A stretch of 64,000 bases of DNA, from positions 186,001 through 250,000 of the forward strand of contig BSBK01007022.1 of assembly GCA_027943335.1 (NCBI GenBank), in the 5' to 3' direction. Position numbers and translations under genes: made by a program. The stretch is from Chamaecyparis obtusa. Taxonomy: Eukaryota; Streptophyta; Pinopsida; Cupressales; Cupressaceae. The notes below the pieces were generated by a model. That model saw nothing but the letters and a program-made list of their open reading frames with translations. It did not search any database and was not told the origin of the DNA. Of this stretch, positions 1-11,420 are shown in pieces. Position 1 is the stretch's first letter. Every line of letters starts with the position of its first letter.

Positions 1-515
1 TCCGGACATCCTGCAAAGACAGAAAACATTTTCTAACAGTCAGATTTTGTTTATTTTCAAATTAAGAAAAAGCGCTATTGAATATATTGAAAGCACTCTT
101 TAAATGCTAAAAAGTGCTAGAGATCAAATTAAAAGCGGTAAAGAAAATAGTAAAAGGGCAGAAATAGAGAGCAAAAGCACTGAAATCTTATGTAAAGGCA
201 TCATTAAATGATCAAACGCACTGGAGATCAAGTCAAATGCATTGGCTAGTTAGGAAATAAGCACTGATAGAAATTAGACAGAAGCTAGAAAGAATTGAAA
301 GCACTATTTCTCTATGCAAAGGCACACAACTTTGTCGTGGAAGCGCTGTAACAGTGCTCAAAAGTGTTGTTTAACTTCTCAAATGTGTTGTTTAAAGTCT
401 CAAAAGTGTTGTTTCACTTGCAAAATAGAGAGCTTAACATGCAAAAATTTGAACAAAGATGAAATTTATGGATTTTTAGAAAGTGGAACCTAGAGCTCCA
501 CGGTGGGTGTCATTT
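1..515 (-). mobile_element. Leader fragment of a minus-strand gypsy-type LTR element
   Basis: No ORF is visible. Read on the minus strand, this lies just downstream of the PBS (494-512) and LTR (516-1381), so it is the untranslated leader of a gypsy-type element whose coding part lies left of the window. The stretch up to about 450 is crowded with variants of AAAGCACTG and of AAAAGTGTTG, for example near 68, 89, 173, 257, 299, 351, 360, 380 and 402. The role of the motif is unknown. Confidence 0.6.
494..512 (-). other. Primer binding site of the minus-strand element
   Basis: On the minus strand the bases read TGACACCCACCGTGGAGCT, three bases inside the LTR end. They differ at a few positions from the PBS at 50976-50994, TGGCACCCACCGTGGGGCC, and from the one at 5554. 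Position and likeness together mark it as the primer site. Confidence 0.65.
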
Positions 516-1381
516 TGTGTACTAGAATTTGTACCTTCATCAAATTAGTATTGTCAAATAAATCAGATAGAAACTAAGTTACCACAAATAGAAAATCTAT
601 TTAGCAAATAAATGAGCAATTGAGCACTCTATGGCTCTCTAACTAAGAGTGTTAATTGTGAAGCTCTCAACAAGCCTCCATTAATGACAGTCCTAGAATG
701 AGAAATGAATGATAAGCTAAGCTAATTAATTCAATTCTAAATTGAAATGCTCAATTAACTTCTAAATTACCTTTCTAGCTATAATTCTCAAGAGGTTAGA
801 TGAAATTCTCAGATTTGTGGATGGATTATGAGTGAATTAGACCTCCCTTTTGTAGGATTTAGCAAGGGTAGGGGGTGTAGTAGAGTTGATCAAGGTTAAG
901 TTGGGGTTGATTCTTTGGTTCCACCCTCTAAAGAAAATTTAAATATTGTGTCCTCAAAGCTTGGGACAAGAAGACAAGATGAGTGGACACAATGCTCTTT
1001 CAATTTGAGTGATTGAGATTGAATTTGGCTTGATCCATGTGATCTCTTTTCTTAAATCCTATTGGTTGAGGCTTTTTCCTCCCATGTGGGTTTAAGTGAA
1101 ATTAGGATTTAATTAATTTATTTTAATTAATTTTTTTAGCCAATTGTACCCCTTGAATGGGTTGAGTTTATTTAATTCCAAACTATACAATTAATTGAAT
1201 TAATTGCACATTGATTTGATTTAACTTGATTAAAATGCTCTTGATTTTGATTTAAATTGAATTAAAGATTGATTTTAATTTTGATTGGCTAAATTCTCAT
1301 TTTGATTCAATTGCTTTGATTTTTCCTTGATTTGCCTTGATTAATCACTTAGATGATCCTGTCCACTTTTTGGTGATTACA
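516..1381 (-). repeat. 5' LTR of the minus-strand gypsy-type element
   Basis: On the minus strand the segment starts TGTAATCACC at 1381 and ends in CA beside the PBS. Its 866 bp is close to the 873 and 903 bp of element E, and it shares the AT-rich TTAATTAATT blocks of those LTRs. The element sits against a truncated copia LTR on its right. The partner LTR is outside the window, so the ends come from the PBS and the TG/CA rule only. Confidence 0.6.
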
Positions 1382-2342
1382 GATATATTGATTAGAGGAT
1401 TTGTATGGGCTTAGAATAGATCTAAACATCTACAAGATAAGTTGTATTGTAATCAGATCAACTATTGTTTTAGTTTAACCATTGAAACATAAAAATCTCT
1501 TAACCGAGTGGACTTAACTGTCTTATGTTATGCCCCATATCATTCAATGAATGTACATTTTTATCCTATCAACCCCATAGTGAATGCTAGTTGAATGATA
1601 ACTGTTAGTCTTAAATCCTCTAACAAGGTCACACCTAACAGTGTGTTTGTTGTTACAAGTAGCAGTTGCTGTTGCACCAAAAGATCGACATGTTAATGCC
1701 CGATACAACCACTAGACTTATAGAAGACAAAGGAGGTGGTTAAGCCATGTCATGAATCTCGAGGGGAGTGCTGACCATTTTGCCAACAAACTCCCCCTCA
1801 GCATTACCCGAGGGGATTCAAACCTATGACCAAGCTTTGATACCACTTGTTACAAGTAGCAGTTGTCGTTGCACCAAAAGATCAACCTGTTAATGCCCGA
1901 TACAACCACTAGACTTATAGAAGACACAGGAGTTGGTTAAGCCATGTCATGAATCTTGAGGGGAGTGCTAACCATTTTTCCAACATTTGTAACCTTTAAC
2001 AGGGTTGGCTCTTCACCAAGCTCACTTTAGAAGAGTGAAAATTATTTTGGGTTACTGGTCCCAGGTGATTTTTCCCTTAATAGGGTTTCCACGTTAAATC
2101 ATTGTGTTATGTGTTTCTGTGATGATTTATTTATTGTCATACTTTACATACTACATATTTGATTTGATCGGTAGTTACTATGAGTTAATTAACTGGTAAT
2201 CGGTAAAGGCACAGATACTTTAAGAGTTTTTGTTACTAAGCTGTAGAATTTGTTGAAATTGTTTTTAAAGTTACATCTTTAGATTTGGGACTGTAGGATA
2301 ACTGATCTAACTAATTCACCCCCCCTCTTAGTTATTCTAACA
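1382..2342 (+). repeat. Copia 5' LTR, left end lost, interrupted by a TRIM
   Basis: The segment ends with a C-rich tract (about 2319-2328) and CTAACA directly before an initiator-Met PBS, the same LTR ending as in elements A and B (18700, 24532). Short phrases such as CCTCTAACAAGG and AACAGGGTT also recur in those LTRs, which suggests a related copia lineage. The minus-strand gypsy LTR adjoins it at 1381 and appears to have removed or separated the true start. The 335-bp TRIM at 1651-1985 is a later insertion. Confidence 0.65.
1651..1985 (-). mobile_element. TRIM (terminal-repeat retrotransposon in miniature)
   Basis: Two 138-bp direct repeats, 1651-1788 and 1848-1985, differ at only a few bases and flank a 59-bp interior. 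Each repeat starts TGTTACAAGT and ends CAACA on the plus strand. On the minus strand the interior opens with the PBS TGGTATCAAAGC (1834-1845) and closes with a purine-rich tract next to the second repeat (plus-strand AACTCCCCCTC at 1789-1799). A perfect 5-bp target duplication, TTTGT, lies at 1646-1650 and 1986-1990. Repeats, PBS, PPT, size and TSD together define a TRIM. It codes for nothing and must have been moved by another element's enzymes. Confidence 0.92.
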
Positions 2343-2344
2343 AT

Positions 2345-2356
2345 TGGTATCAGAGC
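2345..2356 (+). other. Copia primer binding site (initiator tRNA-Met)
   Basis: TGGTATCAGAGC is the standard plant copia PBS, complementary to the 3' end of initiator Met tRNA. It starts two bases after the LTR end and sets the orientation of the copia element as plus. Confidence 0.9.
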
Positions 2357-2408
2357 ATTGGTTGCTTGGAACAGAGTTTTAAGGACTTGAATAGAAATAT
2401 CACAAGAT

Positions 2409-3359
2409 GTATAAGAGGGAGGTGCCAAAGCTAAACAAGGACAATTTTACCATATGGAAAAGTCAAATGAAACTTCATATCTCTGGAATCGGAGATTCTA
2501 CCTTACATATAATTTAAAATGGCTACTTACAACCGATGAGTGGACCATTGACTCTTGATCAACTAAAAGATCAACATGAACACAACATTACTATAATAGA
2601 GATTGTTGCTGCTCTATCTGATGCTGAATTTGAGGATGTCAAAGATTGTACTACTACAAAGGAGATGTGGGATAAACTTGCTCCAGTCTATGGAGGTGAT
2701 GTTAATGTCAAGAGAGCTAGAGCTGAAAGCCTAAGAGGTAGGTTTGATGATATGAAAATGAAGAAAGGAGAAAACATAGTATAGTATACAAACCAAATAA
2801 AGGAGGTAGTTAATGCTATTAGAGGATCTAGTGGTGTCATTGATGAAGATACAATGGTAAGTAAAATTCTAAGAACCTTGCTGCGTGCTTATGCAATTAG
2901 AATATTTGAAATACATGAAATGAGGTTTGCACCTAGCAATAATCTCACTCTTGATAGTCTGTTTGGTAAGCTAACAACTTTTGAATTAAACAATCTTGAT
3001 AATAGTGTTGTACCATTTGTTGAGTCTGCTTTCATGTCTTCTCTGAAGATCGGTAAGTCTAGCAGTAGACATAATATAAATAATGACAGTGATAGCAATA
3101 ATGATGATGAGCTTGATGAACTTAAAGCTCTTATGACCCAGAGATTACCTAAAGGTAAAGGTAGATATAAGGGTAAATTACCTTTAGCATGTTTTAACTA
3201 TAAAGAAGTTGGCCATATTGCTGCTAGATGCCCGAACAGGAAAGATGAAGATAGAAACAAAGATCGATCTGGTGAAGGAAGCTATGGAAGGAGAAACAAC
3301 ATAAGTTACCGATACTACAACAGAGACAACCAAGATCACAGAGATAAGGGAAAAAGGTA
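2409..3359 (+). pseudogene. Copia gag (nucleocapsid) pseudogene
   Basis: The chosen start ATG at 2409 opens a peptide with the copia gag hallmark NFTIWKSQMKLH, followed by a stop near 2515. A frameshift there leads into 2536-2784, which has the usual gag segment KEMWDKLAPVYGG. A TAG at 2782-2784 separates it from 2854-3426, which lies in the same frame. A single zinc knuckle CFNYKEVGHIAARC (about 3190-3231) has its second Cys replaced by Tyr, so it would not bind zinc normally. A one-base shift in the A-run near 3350 moves the gag frame out of register with pol; in the intact ancestor gag and pol were one ORF. The protein would package element RNA. Confidence 0.85.
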
Positions 3360-4274
3360 TGTTACATTGATGAAGAGAATAATAATGATACCGATACAAA
3401 TGATGATCAATTATTTGTTGCGATGAAGGATGATTCTGAGGAAGAAGAAAGGTATGTAGAGACAACACTCATTTCTAAAGTTAGTAAAAATGATACTTGG
3501 ATCATAGATAGTGACTATACACATCACATGACTGGTGATAAAGAAAATTTTGATCATCTTGAGCATTATAATGGAGGATCAGTAAGAATGGGTAATGATA
3601 CACCATGTATGGTTAGAGGAAAAGGATCTTTATTCATAAATGATAAAATCAAATGTGATAATGCTTATTGGGTAAATGGACTGAATTGCAATTTTCTAAG
3701 TGTGGCACAACTTAACAACTCAAGTCATCGAGTAGCTTTTGAAAAAAAGAAGGTAAAGATATTTGATGAAAGTGGAAAGCTTGTCAGAACAGGAGGACAA
3801 TCTAAAGGTAACTTATTTTATCTTGACAATGCTAAGACTTCTTGTTTACTGATGAAAAATGAGGATGCATGGTTATGGCATAAAAGGTTATGTCATGTAA
3901 ATTTTGATAACATGATTAAGATCAGTAGAAAGAAAAAGGTTAGAGGTCTACCTAGCCTAACAAAGCCTGATCATGTTATGTGTCATGAATGTCAAAAGGG
4001 GAAAATAAAAAAATCTAGTTTTAAGAGTAAAGATGATTCAAAAAAAATAATCTTGGAGTTAGTTCACACCGACCTATGTGGTCCCATGAGAACTCACAAC
4101 TACTGTGGAGATAGACATTTTATTTTGTTTGTTGCTGATTACACTAGATTGATAAATATCATGTTTCTAAAAGAGAAATTTGAGGCATTTAAAATGTTTA
4201 AATGGTACAAAGAAAAAGTAGAAAAAGAAACAGGGAAAGAACTAAAATGCTTGAGGTGTGATAGAGGTGGTGAG
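3360..4274 (+). pseudogene. Copia pol pseudogene: protease, GAG-pre-integrase, start of integrase
   Basis: The domain order is typical copia. The protease site reads WIIDSDYTHHMT (about 3499-3534), where the catalytic DSG is changed to DSD. The GAG-pre-integrase domain follows, with WLWHKRLCHVNFDNM and CHECQKGK (the integrase HHCC zinc region). The integrase core begins with LVHTDLCGPM, whose Asp is the first catalytic acid, and reaches LRCDRGGE, which contains the second. Coding similarity stops at 4274 where a gypsy LTR begins. The rest of integrase, reverse transcriptase, RNase H and the 3' LTR are not seen in the window. The gene is dead through the protease change and truncation. Confidence 0.88.
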
Positions 4275-5549
4275 TGTAATACCCCAAAAATGGGCTATAG
4301 GTTCATTAATCTCCTATATCGACACATCGAATGAAATCGACATCAAAATCCTAACCTAAGGCACATCGTCACATTATCGAATTTTAATTGATTATCCTAA
4401 ATTTTGCATCGGGGAACATTCCTTATTCCTATTTATCCTAATTATCTTTAATTTAATGATTATTTGGCGATAAATCCTATTTATCCTAAAGTTTGATTAA
4501 TTGAATATTTTGAATATTTAATTAATTAGATTTAATACTGCCACTTAATCATTTAATTAGATTTAATTATATTTATTCCTAAATTGTATTATTTAAATTT
4601 TGACAATAAATCAAATATATTATGACTAATTGATTAAATTCTTATTTAATTAATTAATGTCAATTGTCAAATTTAATAATATAGTTTTTGAATAAAAGTT
4701 TGATTTAATAATTGATTAGCCCATAAATCAATTGTTTTATTTTTAAAATCAGTTAAGTTGAGGATAAATCACTTTATTTATTTATTAATTCATTATTAAT
4801 TATGCACATCCAAAAAGTAGTTGAACTTTAAATCAGAAAATCAATTCAAGTTTTTTTAAAAATAAACTCAACTCTCTTTTGAGTTAAAAGCTGATCTCAA
4901 CTTTTGATTTAAAATCAAAAAGCTATTTTTGCATGATTTTTTGTGAGTTAACTATCTTTAATTCCTTGTTGACTCAAAAATCAACTTGAGTGATTTATGG
5001 CTTTTTCCATGCATCCCCAAAGCCCTAGATTTCTATAAAATCAAGGCTTCAACTCTTCACAAATGATCTCACAAGTTTGCATACTTACTCTACCAAAATC
5101 AATCCATGAATTTGCACAATCATGCTGGTGAATCGATATCTAAAGAATTGAAGCTTCTTTGCAAATCAAGAACTTTTGTGAGATCAATCTTGTTTTTAAT
5201 CATTTTAGTTTCATATTTAGCATATCATTGTTAGCTTATTTTGCATATTAGTTTTTCATCTATAATAGATTCATATTAGTTTATTTCATCTTATTGCATA
5301 GAAAATAAAAAATATAGATTAATTTACATTCATCTCATATCTAGATTATGCATTCAAATCCTTCATTTAGGTGTCGTCAAGGTCACTGATCTCGGTCCAA
5401 TCTGAGAATACATACTTGCACCTACTAGAAGGTAGTAAATCACCTGGTTAGTTTAGTTTCCATTTCATTGCATGATTTCAATTTTTGCTAACCTCTAATG
5501 TTTTACTAAAGTGTTTTGTCTACAGCTAGGTACAAAATTCACACACACA
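4275..5549 (+). repeat. 5' LTR of the Tat-like element
   Basis: The LTR is 1275 bp, starts with TG, ends in CACACACA four bases before the PBS, and is very AT-rich with many TTAATTAA blocks. A TATA-like box at 5034-5040 suggests the promoter. The partner LTR is absent, so the left end rests on the abrupt end of copia coding sequence at 4274. Confidence 0.7.
5034..5040 (+). promoter_or_regulatory. Putative TATA box in the Tat-like LTR
   Basis: TATAAAA lies about 500 bp before the LTR end, just after AGCCCTAGATTTC. Position and sequence fit an LTR promoter. No transcript evidence is available. Confidence 0.45.
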
Positions 5550-5553
5550 TTTC

Positions 5554-5572
5554 TGGCACCCACTATGGGGCC
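5554..5572 (+). other. Primer binding site of the Tat-like element
   Basis: TGGCACCCACTATGGGGCC, four bases after the LTR, differs by two bases from the PBS of element E at 50976. I do not assign the tRNA. Confidence 0.75.
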
Positions 5573-7851
5573 CTGAAATGGTTTCCATTCAATTTCTATC
5601 AATTTCTGTCATCTTCTTGTCATTTTCTGTTCCAAGCTACAATTTTTAATTTATGTCAGTATAATTTTCGTATGAGTTTTGTCAAAAAATCATATCAGAA
5701 GGTACCCACTATTGTACAACAGTTGATTTGATCAAGGATTGTATCATCAAAAACATAGTGTCGTTTGGAAGCTCTTTTGTCATATGATCTGATACCCATT
5801 ATCGTACGAGTTTTTGGATTGTCTTCTGGTATGTGACCCACTATCATATGAGTTTTAGTGCCAGGTTTCAATTATCATTTCACTTTTTCAACTAGTTTTC
5901 TAGATTTGTTTTCCTGATTTGGACTAACAGCTAACATTAACAATTGAAATTTGTTGTTTCTGATTGATTTCTGCTAATTTTGATTGGGAAAAAGCATGAG
6001 AATTGCTAAAAATAGGTAAGAATCTACTAAGCGCATTGCGAGGAATTCAGGTAATCTTCTTAGCTGATAACATTTCAATTTAGATTAAAAAGAACTCTTG
6101 TGTGTCAAGCTTGTGTGACCTTTGTTGCTTTCATATCATAGATTTCATTTTGGGCTATAAAAATGAACATAGATTTGCTTTTCAGCATCTTTGTTACACA
6201 TAGTAAATAGGCCCTATGAACACTATTCATGGTTCTTGAGAGAGTGGGTTTCTAGCGAAACTCTTCTCAATGAAGGAACCCTTGTAGGTAGGGAGGTTGC
6301 TAAGAGTGTCTCACGTTCTACTAGATTTGTGTGTCTTCAGCTTTTGATTGATACATTGCCTCTCCAGAGAGGTTAATAGGTCATAAGTGGTTGACATCAT
6401 AGATCTTTGTGAGATAATCTTGGTCTTAGCATGTCAGATTAATCTATCTACTTTGTTTGGGTTAAAAGTGAAAAGGCTAGAGGACTATGCTCTACTCCCT
6501 TTTTGGGTAGTATCAGAAACTCAGATCCTTGAATCTGGAACTAGTCTCCATGTGGTATCTTTTGTGAGTCACCTTTAGAGAGGGTTAACCATAGTGGACA
6601 TTCCCTTAATTGGTCAACCATGTTGACAAAACCTCAAGCGGTAATAGCCATTTTCACCATGGTAGCAGCAGTCGCTATATAAATATCCTTGTGGAGGAAA
6701 TCTTCACAGGTGTGGTCTCTTGTTGGGCTGTCAGATCTCGCTAGCAGCTCCTAATTGATTAATTTCTTGGACTGTGTCAAAACCCTAGTGTGCCTGGATT
6801 GGAGTTCGCCCTCTTGAGATCACAAAAGTTGTAGAGTTAGACCATTACTAAAAACCCTAGTGAGGCCAAATTTTCATTTTCTTGGAATATGTGTGTTATT
6901 GCAAAATTTTTTGGAACATACATTGTTAGCACTCCTAGGGATTAGCACAATTCAGTCACTTGATTGTTCATGTGTAGGGTTGCTTTGTCCCCTGTTCATT
7001 ATTTTCAGACATGCTTGAAATCACTTGCTTGCTATTTTGCATGCATGTTTATCTATCTGGTTACTAAGAACGAATCAATCTGATACAATCTTCAAATCTG
7101 GATAGACAATTTTGTGAACAATCTGAAATTGAAAATCTCAAAAATTGCAAAATCTGATGTCAAACACCTTTCTGGAGTCAAAATTCATCTTGTAAAGTCA
7201 GAAAGTCATACGAATTTTGGCTATTGTCATTTCAGAACCCCCAAATTATCGTATGGTAGCTGGTATATTGTTGTATGAGTTTTACTGCCAGTAAATTCAA
7301 AAAGTCAAAAATCCTGCTATCAATTGTCATGCAAGTTTTGCACCAATCATACGATTTTGTCAATTATCATTTCATACTATACCCATTGTCGTACGAGCTT
7401 GTAGAAAGTCATTTGAGAAATTTTGAAAAATTGCCAGAGAGTTGTCAGAACTATCAAAGACCCAGCTTTTCCAGCCTATTTCTAGAGTCTGTCAAGAAAA
7501 TCACTGTGTCAAGAACAAAGTAGAAACTACTGAGAATCCAATAATTTTCCTAAAGTGGCCTTTTAAATTTGATTTATCATTTTGTTTTATCTATTTGAGT
7601 CATTTTTATCTTGTGTCAAAACCTTGTCATAACTATCAATCTTCAATCCATCTTCAAAATGGCTAAGTGTTGTAACTCGTGTCCGCTATCTTTTGGGCAT
7701 CTACCCATACATCCAAGGCATAGTCTCCTTCATTTATGTCTAATCTAAGCTTCAATCAATCAAACCTTGACAAGGTTGCATCATTTGATCTTCTTGAATC
7801 AGATCTTTCTTCAGTTGTCTTCATCATATTCTTTTGTTTCACCCAAGGTTA
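5573..7851 (+). other. Untranslated leader with degenerate CCCATTATCGTACGAG motifs
   Basis: I see no convincing gene between PBS and gag. Variants of a 15-20 base motif recur at 5704-5719, 5795-5815, 5836-5856, about 7240-7280, 7340-7380 and 7381-7400, often ending in GAGTTTT. They are not in regular tandem and are too degenerate for a simple microsatellite. Small ORFs here, such as 6191-6376, show no family resemblance. Confidence 0.6.
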
Positions 7852-9944
7852 ATGGTGGAAACTAGAGCTTCCTCTCACAAGAAATCTAGAGAAGCATCCC
7901 ATACCATACCTTTGAATACTCTCCAGGCTCCAACTCTTGAGCAACTCTACAATTCTGGTCTTTACATGATGACGGTCTTGGCAATTTTTGATTGAAAACT
8001 GGTTACATTCCCCCTCCATCAACTCAAAGAGGTCATCAAAAAACTCCTCATCGATCTATCCTAGGGAGTCTTAAAAATCCTACCATGTCTCAAGCAGGGA
8101 CAAATTTTGGCTCTCAAAGAGTTCAATCTCAACATGGTGCAGATCAGAAACCCACACCTGAAGAAATTGCTTAGTATCAAAATGATGATGACTTCAAAAG
8201 AATGATGAAGCATTTCTTGAAAGAAGATAGAGAAGCATACTTTTTACAATTAGCTCATCAAGGAGCTAAACTTCCTCCCAACTTTAATGTTGAAGATATC
8301 ATTACGCATGAGGAAGAAAATCCTATTTCATCTATGATGAAACAAATGCATACCATGCAAGTCAAACTTAATAAACTTGAGAAAGAAGAAGAACCTAAGG
8401 AGTTCTCCATGGAGGCCCCATGTCCTTTTCCATTTGATAAAGACTTGTATATGCCACCATTCCCAAAAAGAGTGGAGATGCCTAAATATGATAAGTATGA
8501 TGGACACTCTGATCCTCAAGATCATGTCAGAGAATTCTGTACACAATCTATGGAGTTCATGCACAAACTAGCTTATCTGATGCGTCTCTTTCCTCGATCT
8601 CTAGGGGGAGCAGCCATTCATTGGTTCTCTAGATTGCCTTCTACTATCAAAAAATTTGAGGAGTTGATCAAATTTTTCTATCAGCAATACTCCTACAACA
8701 TTCAACATCCAGTCACCATGATTGATATTTGCAATCTCAAACAATATCTCGAAGAACCATTCCTCACATTTCTCAAGAGATGGAGGAAGAAATTCTCTCT
8801 ATATGCTAGGCCTATTCCAGAAACTGAGAAACTAAAAATATTCATTAATAATCTTGTCCCAAAGATCAACTACCCTTTACAAATGCAAGATCATACATCT
8901 TTTGATAAGATGGTAGACAATGCGATCAAAATTGAAAAGGTACTTGTGAAAAAAGGAGACATCACACTTCAAAAGGACAAGTATGAATCAGGATACAGTT
9001 CTAAAGACAAGAACAAAAATTGGAACAAGAATAAAGGCATCGTCATAGATGGCATTATTGATAATATGCATGCCCCATCAAAGGTACCAGCTTTCAATCC
9101 AACTATTGGTACCCAAGCCATCAAAGCTTCAGAGCAAAAGGTGTTCGAACTATCTCAAAAGAAGCCAAAATACAAATCTTGGTCCGCTGATAATAAATGA
9201 AAGTTCACTCCTCTTGGAGAATATTTGGAATCAACTATGAGAACTCTACTAGCTAATAACATCATCTCTTTGCCTGAGATCTAACAATCTGATCCTGACC
9301 CTAAGCCGATATGGTGGAGAGAGAATGAATTATGTGATTTCCATCAGAATAAAGGTCACAAAACTAATAACTGCTTACGCTTGAAACATACTATTCAAGA
9401 TCTAATTGATAAGGGAGACATCACAATTGACAATCATAAGAGAAATAATGATCATACAGCATTCACAAAACCATTTCTAAAACATGGTCAAGAAGTTTCA
9501 TCTTCTTAGCCTAATATGGGGGCAAAGGTCAATTATGCTTACCCTAGAAATAATGTTGTTATCAATATGGTTGAACCCTGTCTCTCTGAGCATTACAATG
9601 TCATCATAATTGTGCAAAGAGATAGAGATCATACTTCAGCTAACGTAGTGAATTGATCATAGGCTCAAGCACATCTAAACGGACAAATCCCAGATTCATC
9701 AAATGTCCCTAAGATTCCCTTCAATCTTTCTTCCACTTCCAAACAGAAGGCTGCTTCTAAATCTTCCAATCCTAAAGATACGAGGCTGACATCTTATAGC
9801 ATTGTTCAAAAACTCCAACACACTAATGCAAAAATCTCCATGTTTGAGTTGCTTCGAATATCCCCAGCTCATAGAGCTATTCTAGATAAAGCTTTGCTCA
9901 GATCCAATGTTCTTGACGACCTTGATTTAGATAGGTTCTAGACT
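7852..9944 (+). pseudogene. Tat-like gypsy gag pseudogene
   Basis: The ATG at 7852 opens MVETRASSHKKS, a start typical of plant Tat-type gag. A frameshift near 7990 moves it into the frame used from 7992 to 11420. An N-terminal block has EDREAYFLQLAHQG. A retrotransposon-gag capsid region runs from about 8460 to 8960, with KYDGHSDPQDHV, AAIHWFSRLP and FLKRWRKKF. The zinc motif is CDFHQNKGHKTNNC (9333-9374), the CxxH-type knuckle seen in Tat gags. In-frame stops include 8172, 9198, about 9280, 9508 and about 9650. After the knuckle comes a linker with KISMFELLRISPAHRAIL, also typical of Tat polyproteins. The product would form the virus-like particle shell. Confidence 0.85.
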
Positions 9945-10628
9945 ATGGTTGGACATCTTACATCTCCGCAATATATCTCCTTTTCAGAGGAAGATGACAA
10001 CTCCTTGAGTCACCCACATAACCAGCCCTTGCATATAGAAGTCTTGATCCAGAACCATAGAGTCAAACATGTGTTGATAGATGGGGGTGCTGGCCTAAAC
10101 ATTTTCTCTTACAGCTTGGTCACACAATTGGGATTTTTAGAATTGGCCATTGATCCTAGAAAGAAAATAACTATAAAAGCCTATGATGAACAAGAAAGAT
10201 CTTCTAAAGGCACCATTTTCTTACCTATCCAAGTAGGTCCGGTTATCAGAGATACTATATGTCAAGTTCTTGATCTACCTTTGGCTTACAACATTCTTCT
10301 AGGGAGACCATGGATACATGAAATGCAAGCTATTCCTTCTACATTCCACCAATGTTTGAAATTTCCTTATGAAGGAGTAGAGGTCACTATTCCAGTAGAC
10401 ATATCCACCACTTGCAATACATTGAAAGAAAGTGTGGATAAACTTGTTCCTAATAACAAAGAATCTTCCATTAAGCCAACAAAAGAAGCATCCACATCTA
10501 AAATGGAAGACATTGCAAAAGAGGTCAATATCAAAGAAAATGGTATGGGAGAATATACTATAGAGCAAGTCTTATCTTTGACATCTCTACCTATCTCACC
10601 TAAGTCTTATGGACAATCCTTAAAATAG
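9945..10628 (+). pseudogene. Retroviral-type aspartic protease region
   Basis: This is in frame with gag after a stop just before 9945. The active site is VLIDGGAGLNIFS (about 10073-10111), in the DGG(A/S) form used by Tat-type gypsy proteases rather than DSG/DTG. The flap and C-terminal hallmark is NILLGRPWIHEM (about 10291-10326). The enzyme would cut the gag polyprotein. A TAG at 10626-10628 ends this ORF but the same frame continues into the G-patch segment. About 65 residues of Lys/Glu/Ser-rich linker follow the protease fold. Confidence 0.85.
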
Positions 10629-11420
10629 TCCAAACTAGACTCTAAAGAACCTCTTGAGGCATATAAAAGAAATTTTGTATCAAAACAAGTCTCTAAGCAA
10701 GAATTTGAAGAAGATGAATTTGTGCTTACATGGCTATACAAAGATAAACTTGAATCTCAAGCTGTTCCAACTAGTGACTCTATAGTATCCAAAATCCCTT
10801 CTAAGTCATATGGTCCAGGAGATAAATTGATAGCTAAGATGGGATATTCAGGTAAAGGACCTCTAGGAGTCAGAGGAAAAGGTCTCATAACACCCATTTC
10901 ACATACTGGTAGGGAAAAAAAAGATACTGTTGGCTTAGGCTTTGAAAAGAAACCCTTCCACCTCAAAGGTAATTGTTCTCATGTCATAGAGCGGATCGCA
11001 CTAGGAGAACCCCTTCTTAAGAAGGATGAAACTGAACCATTAGATAGTGATTCAGACAGTTGAGAACTTATTCCTTATGAGCATTTTCCTAAGGAAATCA
11101 AAGATCTCCTTGAAGCTAAAGATGATCCAATAAAAAGAATCAATGTAGTAGAAACACAAGAACCTACTATAGAGAAAGAGATATTTGCAACACAAGAACT
11201 AGCTAATCTTGAAGACAATCAAATAGACAAAGAGGAAGGTGGTAGTTATTCTGAGACAGATTCCCATGAGTATGAATTCAAATCAGAATCTGAGGGTAAC
11301 CCTTCTTGGGGTATTCATCCTGACTTTACTCATGTTCTTAGATTTCCAAGAGGCATAGATGAAGAATCTAATGACTATGAATGGGGAGCCATTCTAGAAG
11401 AAGATGAGCTTATTACATGA
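10629..11420 (+). pseudogene. G-patch domain and acidic linker of the gag-protease polyprotein
   Basis: In the protease frame, 10780-10935 encodes a Gly-rich block, GPGDKLIAKMGYSGKGPLG, that matches the G-patch pattern (a nucleic-acid-binding and helicase-cofactor motif). G-patch domains downstream of protease are known in betaretroviruses and in some plant gypsy elements. After a TGA near 11060 the frame stays open through a very acidic tract (many D, E and S) that ends WGAILEEDELIT at 11420. No reverse transcriptase follows. The function in this element is inferred only from the domain. Confidence 0.7.

Larger units (their letters stand above)
4275..11420 (+). mobile_element. Tat-like gypsy element: LTR, leader, gag, protease, G-patch; 3' part not seen
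   Basis: The LTR starts TGTAATACCCC immediately after a copia integrase fragment, so this element inserted into the copia element. GTGAG (4270-4274) would be the left target duplication. The order is LTR, PBS, 2.3-kb leader, then one long polyprotein frame ending at 11420. I see no reverse transcriptase, RNase H or integrase and no second copy of the LTR. Either the 3' half was deleted, or this is a gag-protease-only, non-autonomous family. Confidence 0.7.

Noticed and set aside
1789..1847. tRNA- or SINE-like segment (TTTGAATCC, GGTATCAAAGC on the minus strand)
   Set aside because: The resemblance comes from the PBS of the TRIM. Flanking 138-bp direct repeats and the 5-bp TSD fit a TRIM rather than a SINE, and no pol III A/B box pair or poly-A tail is seen.
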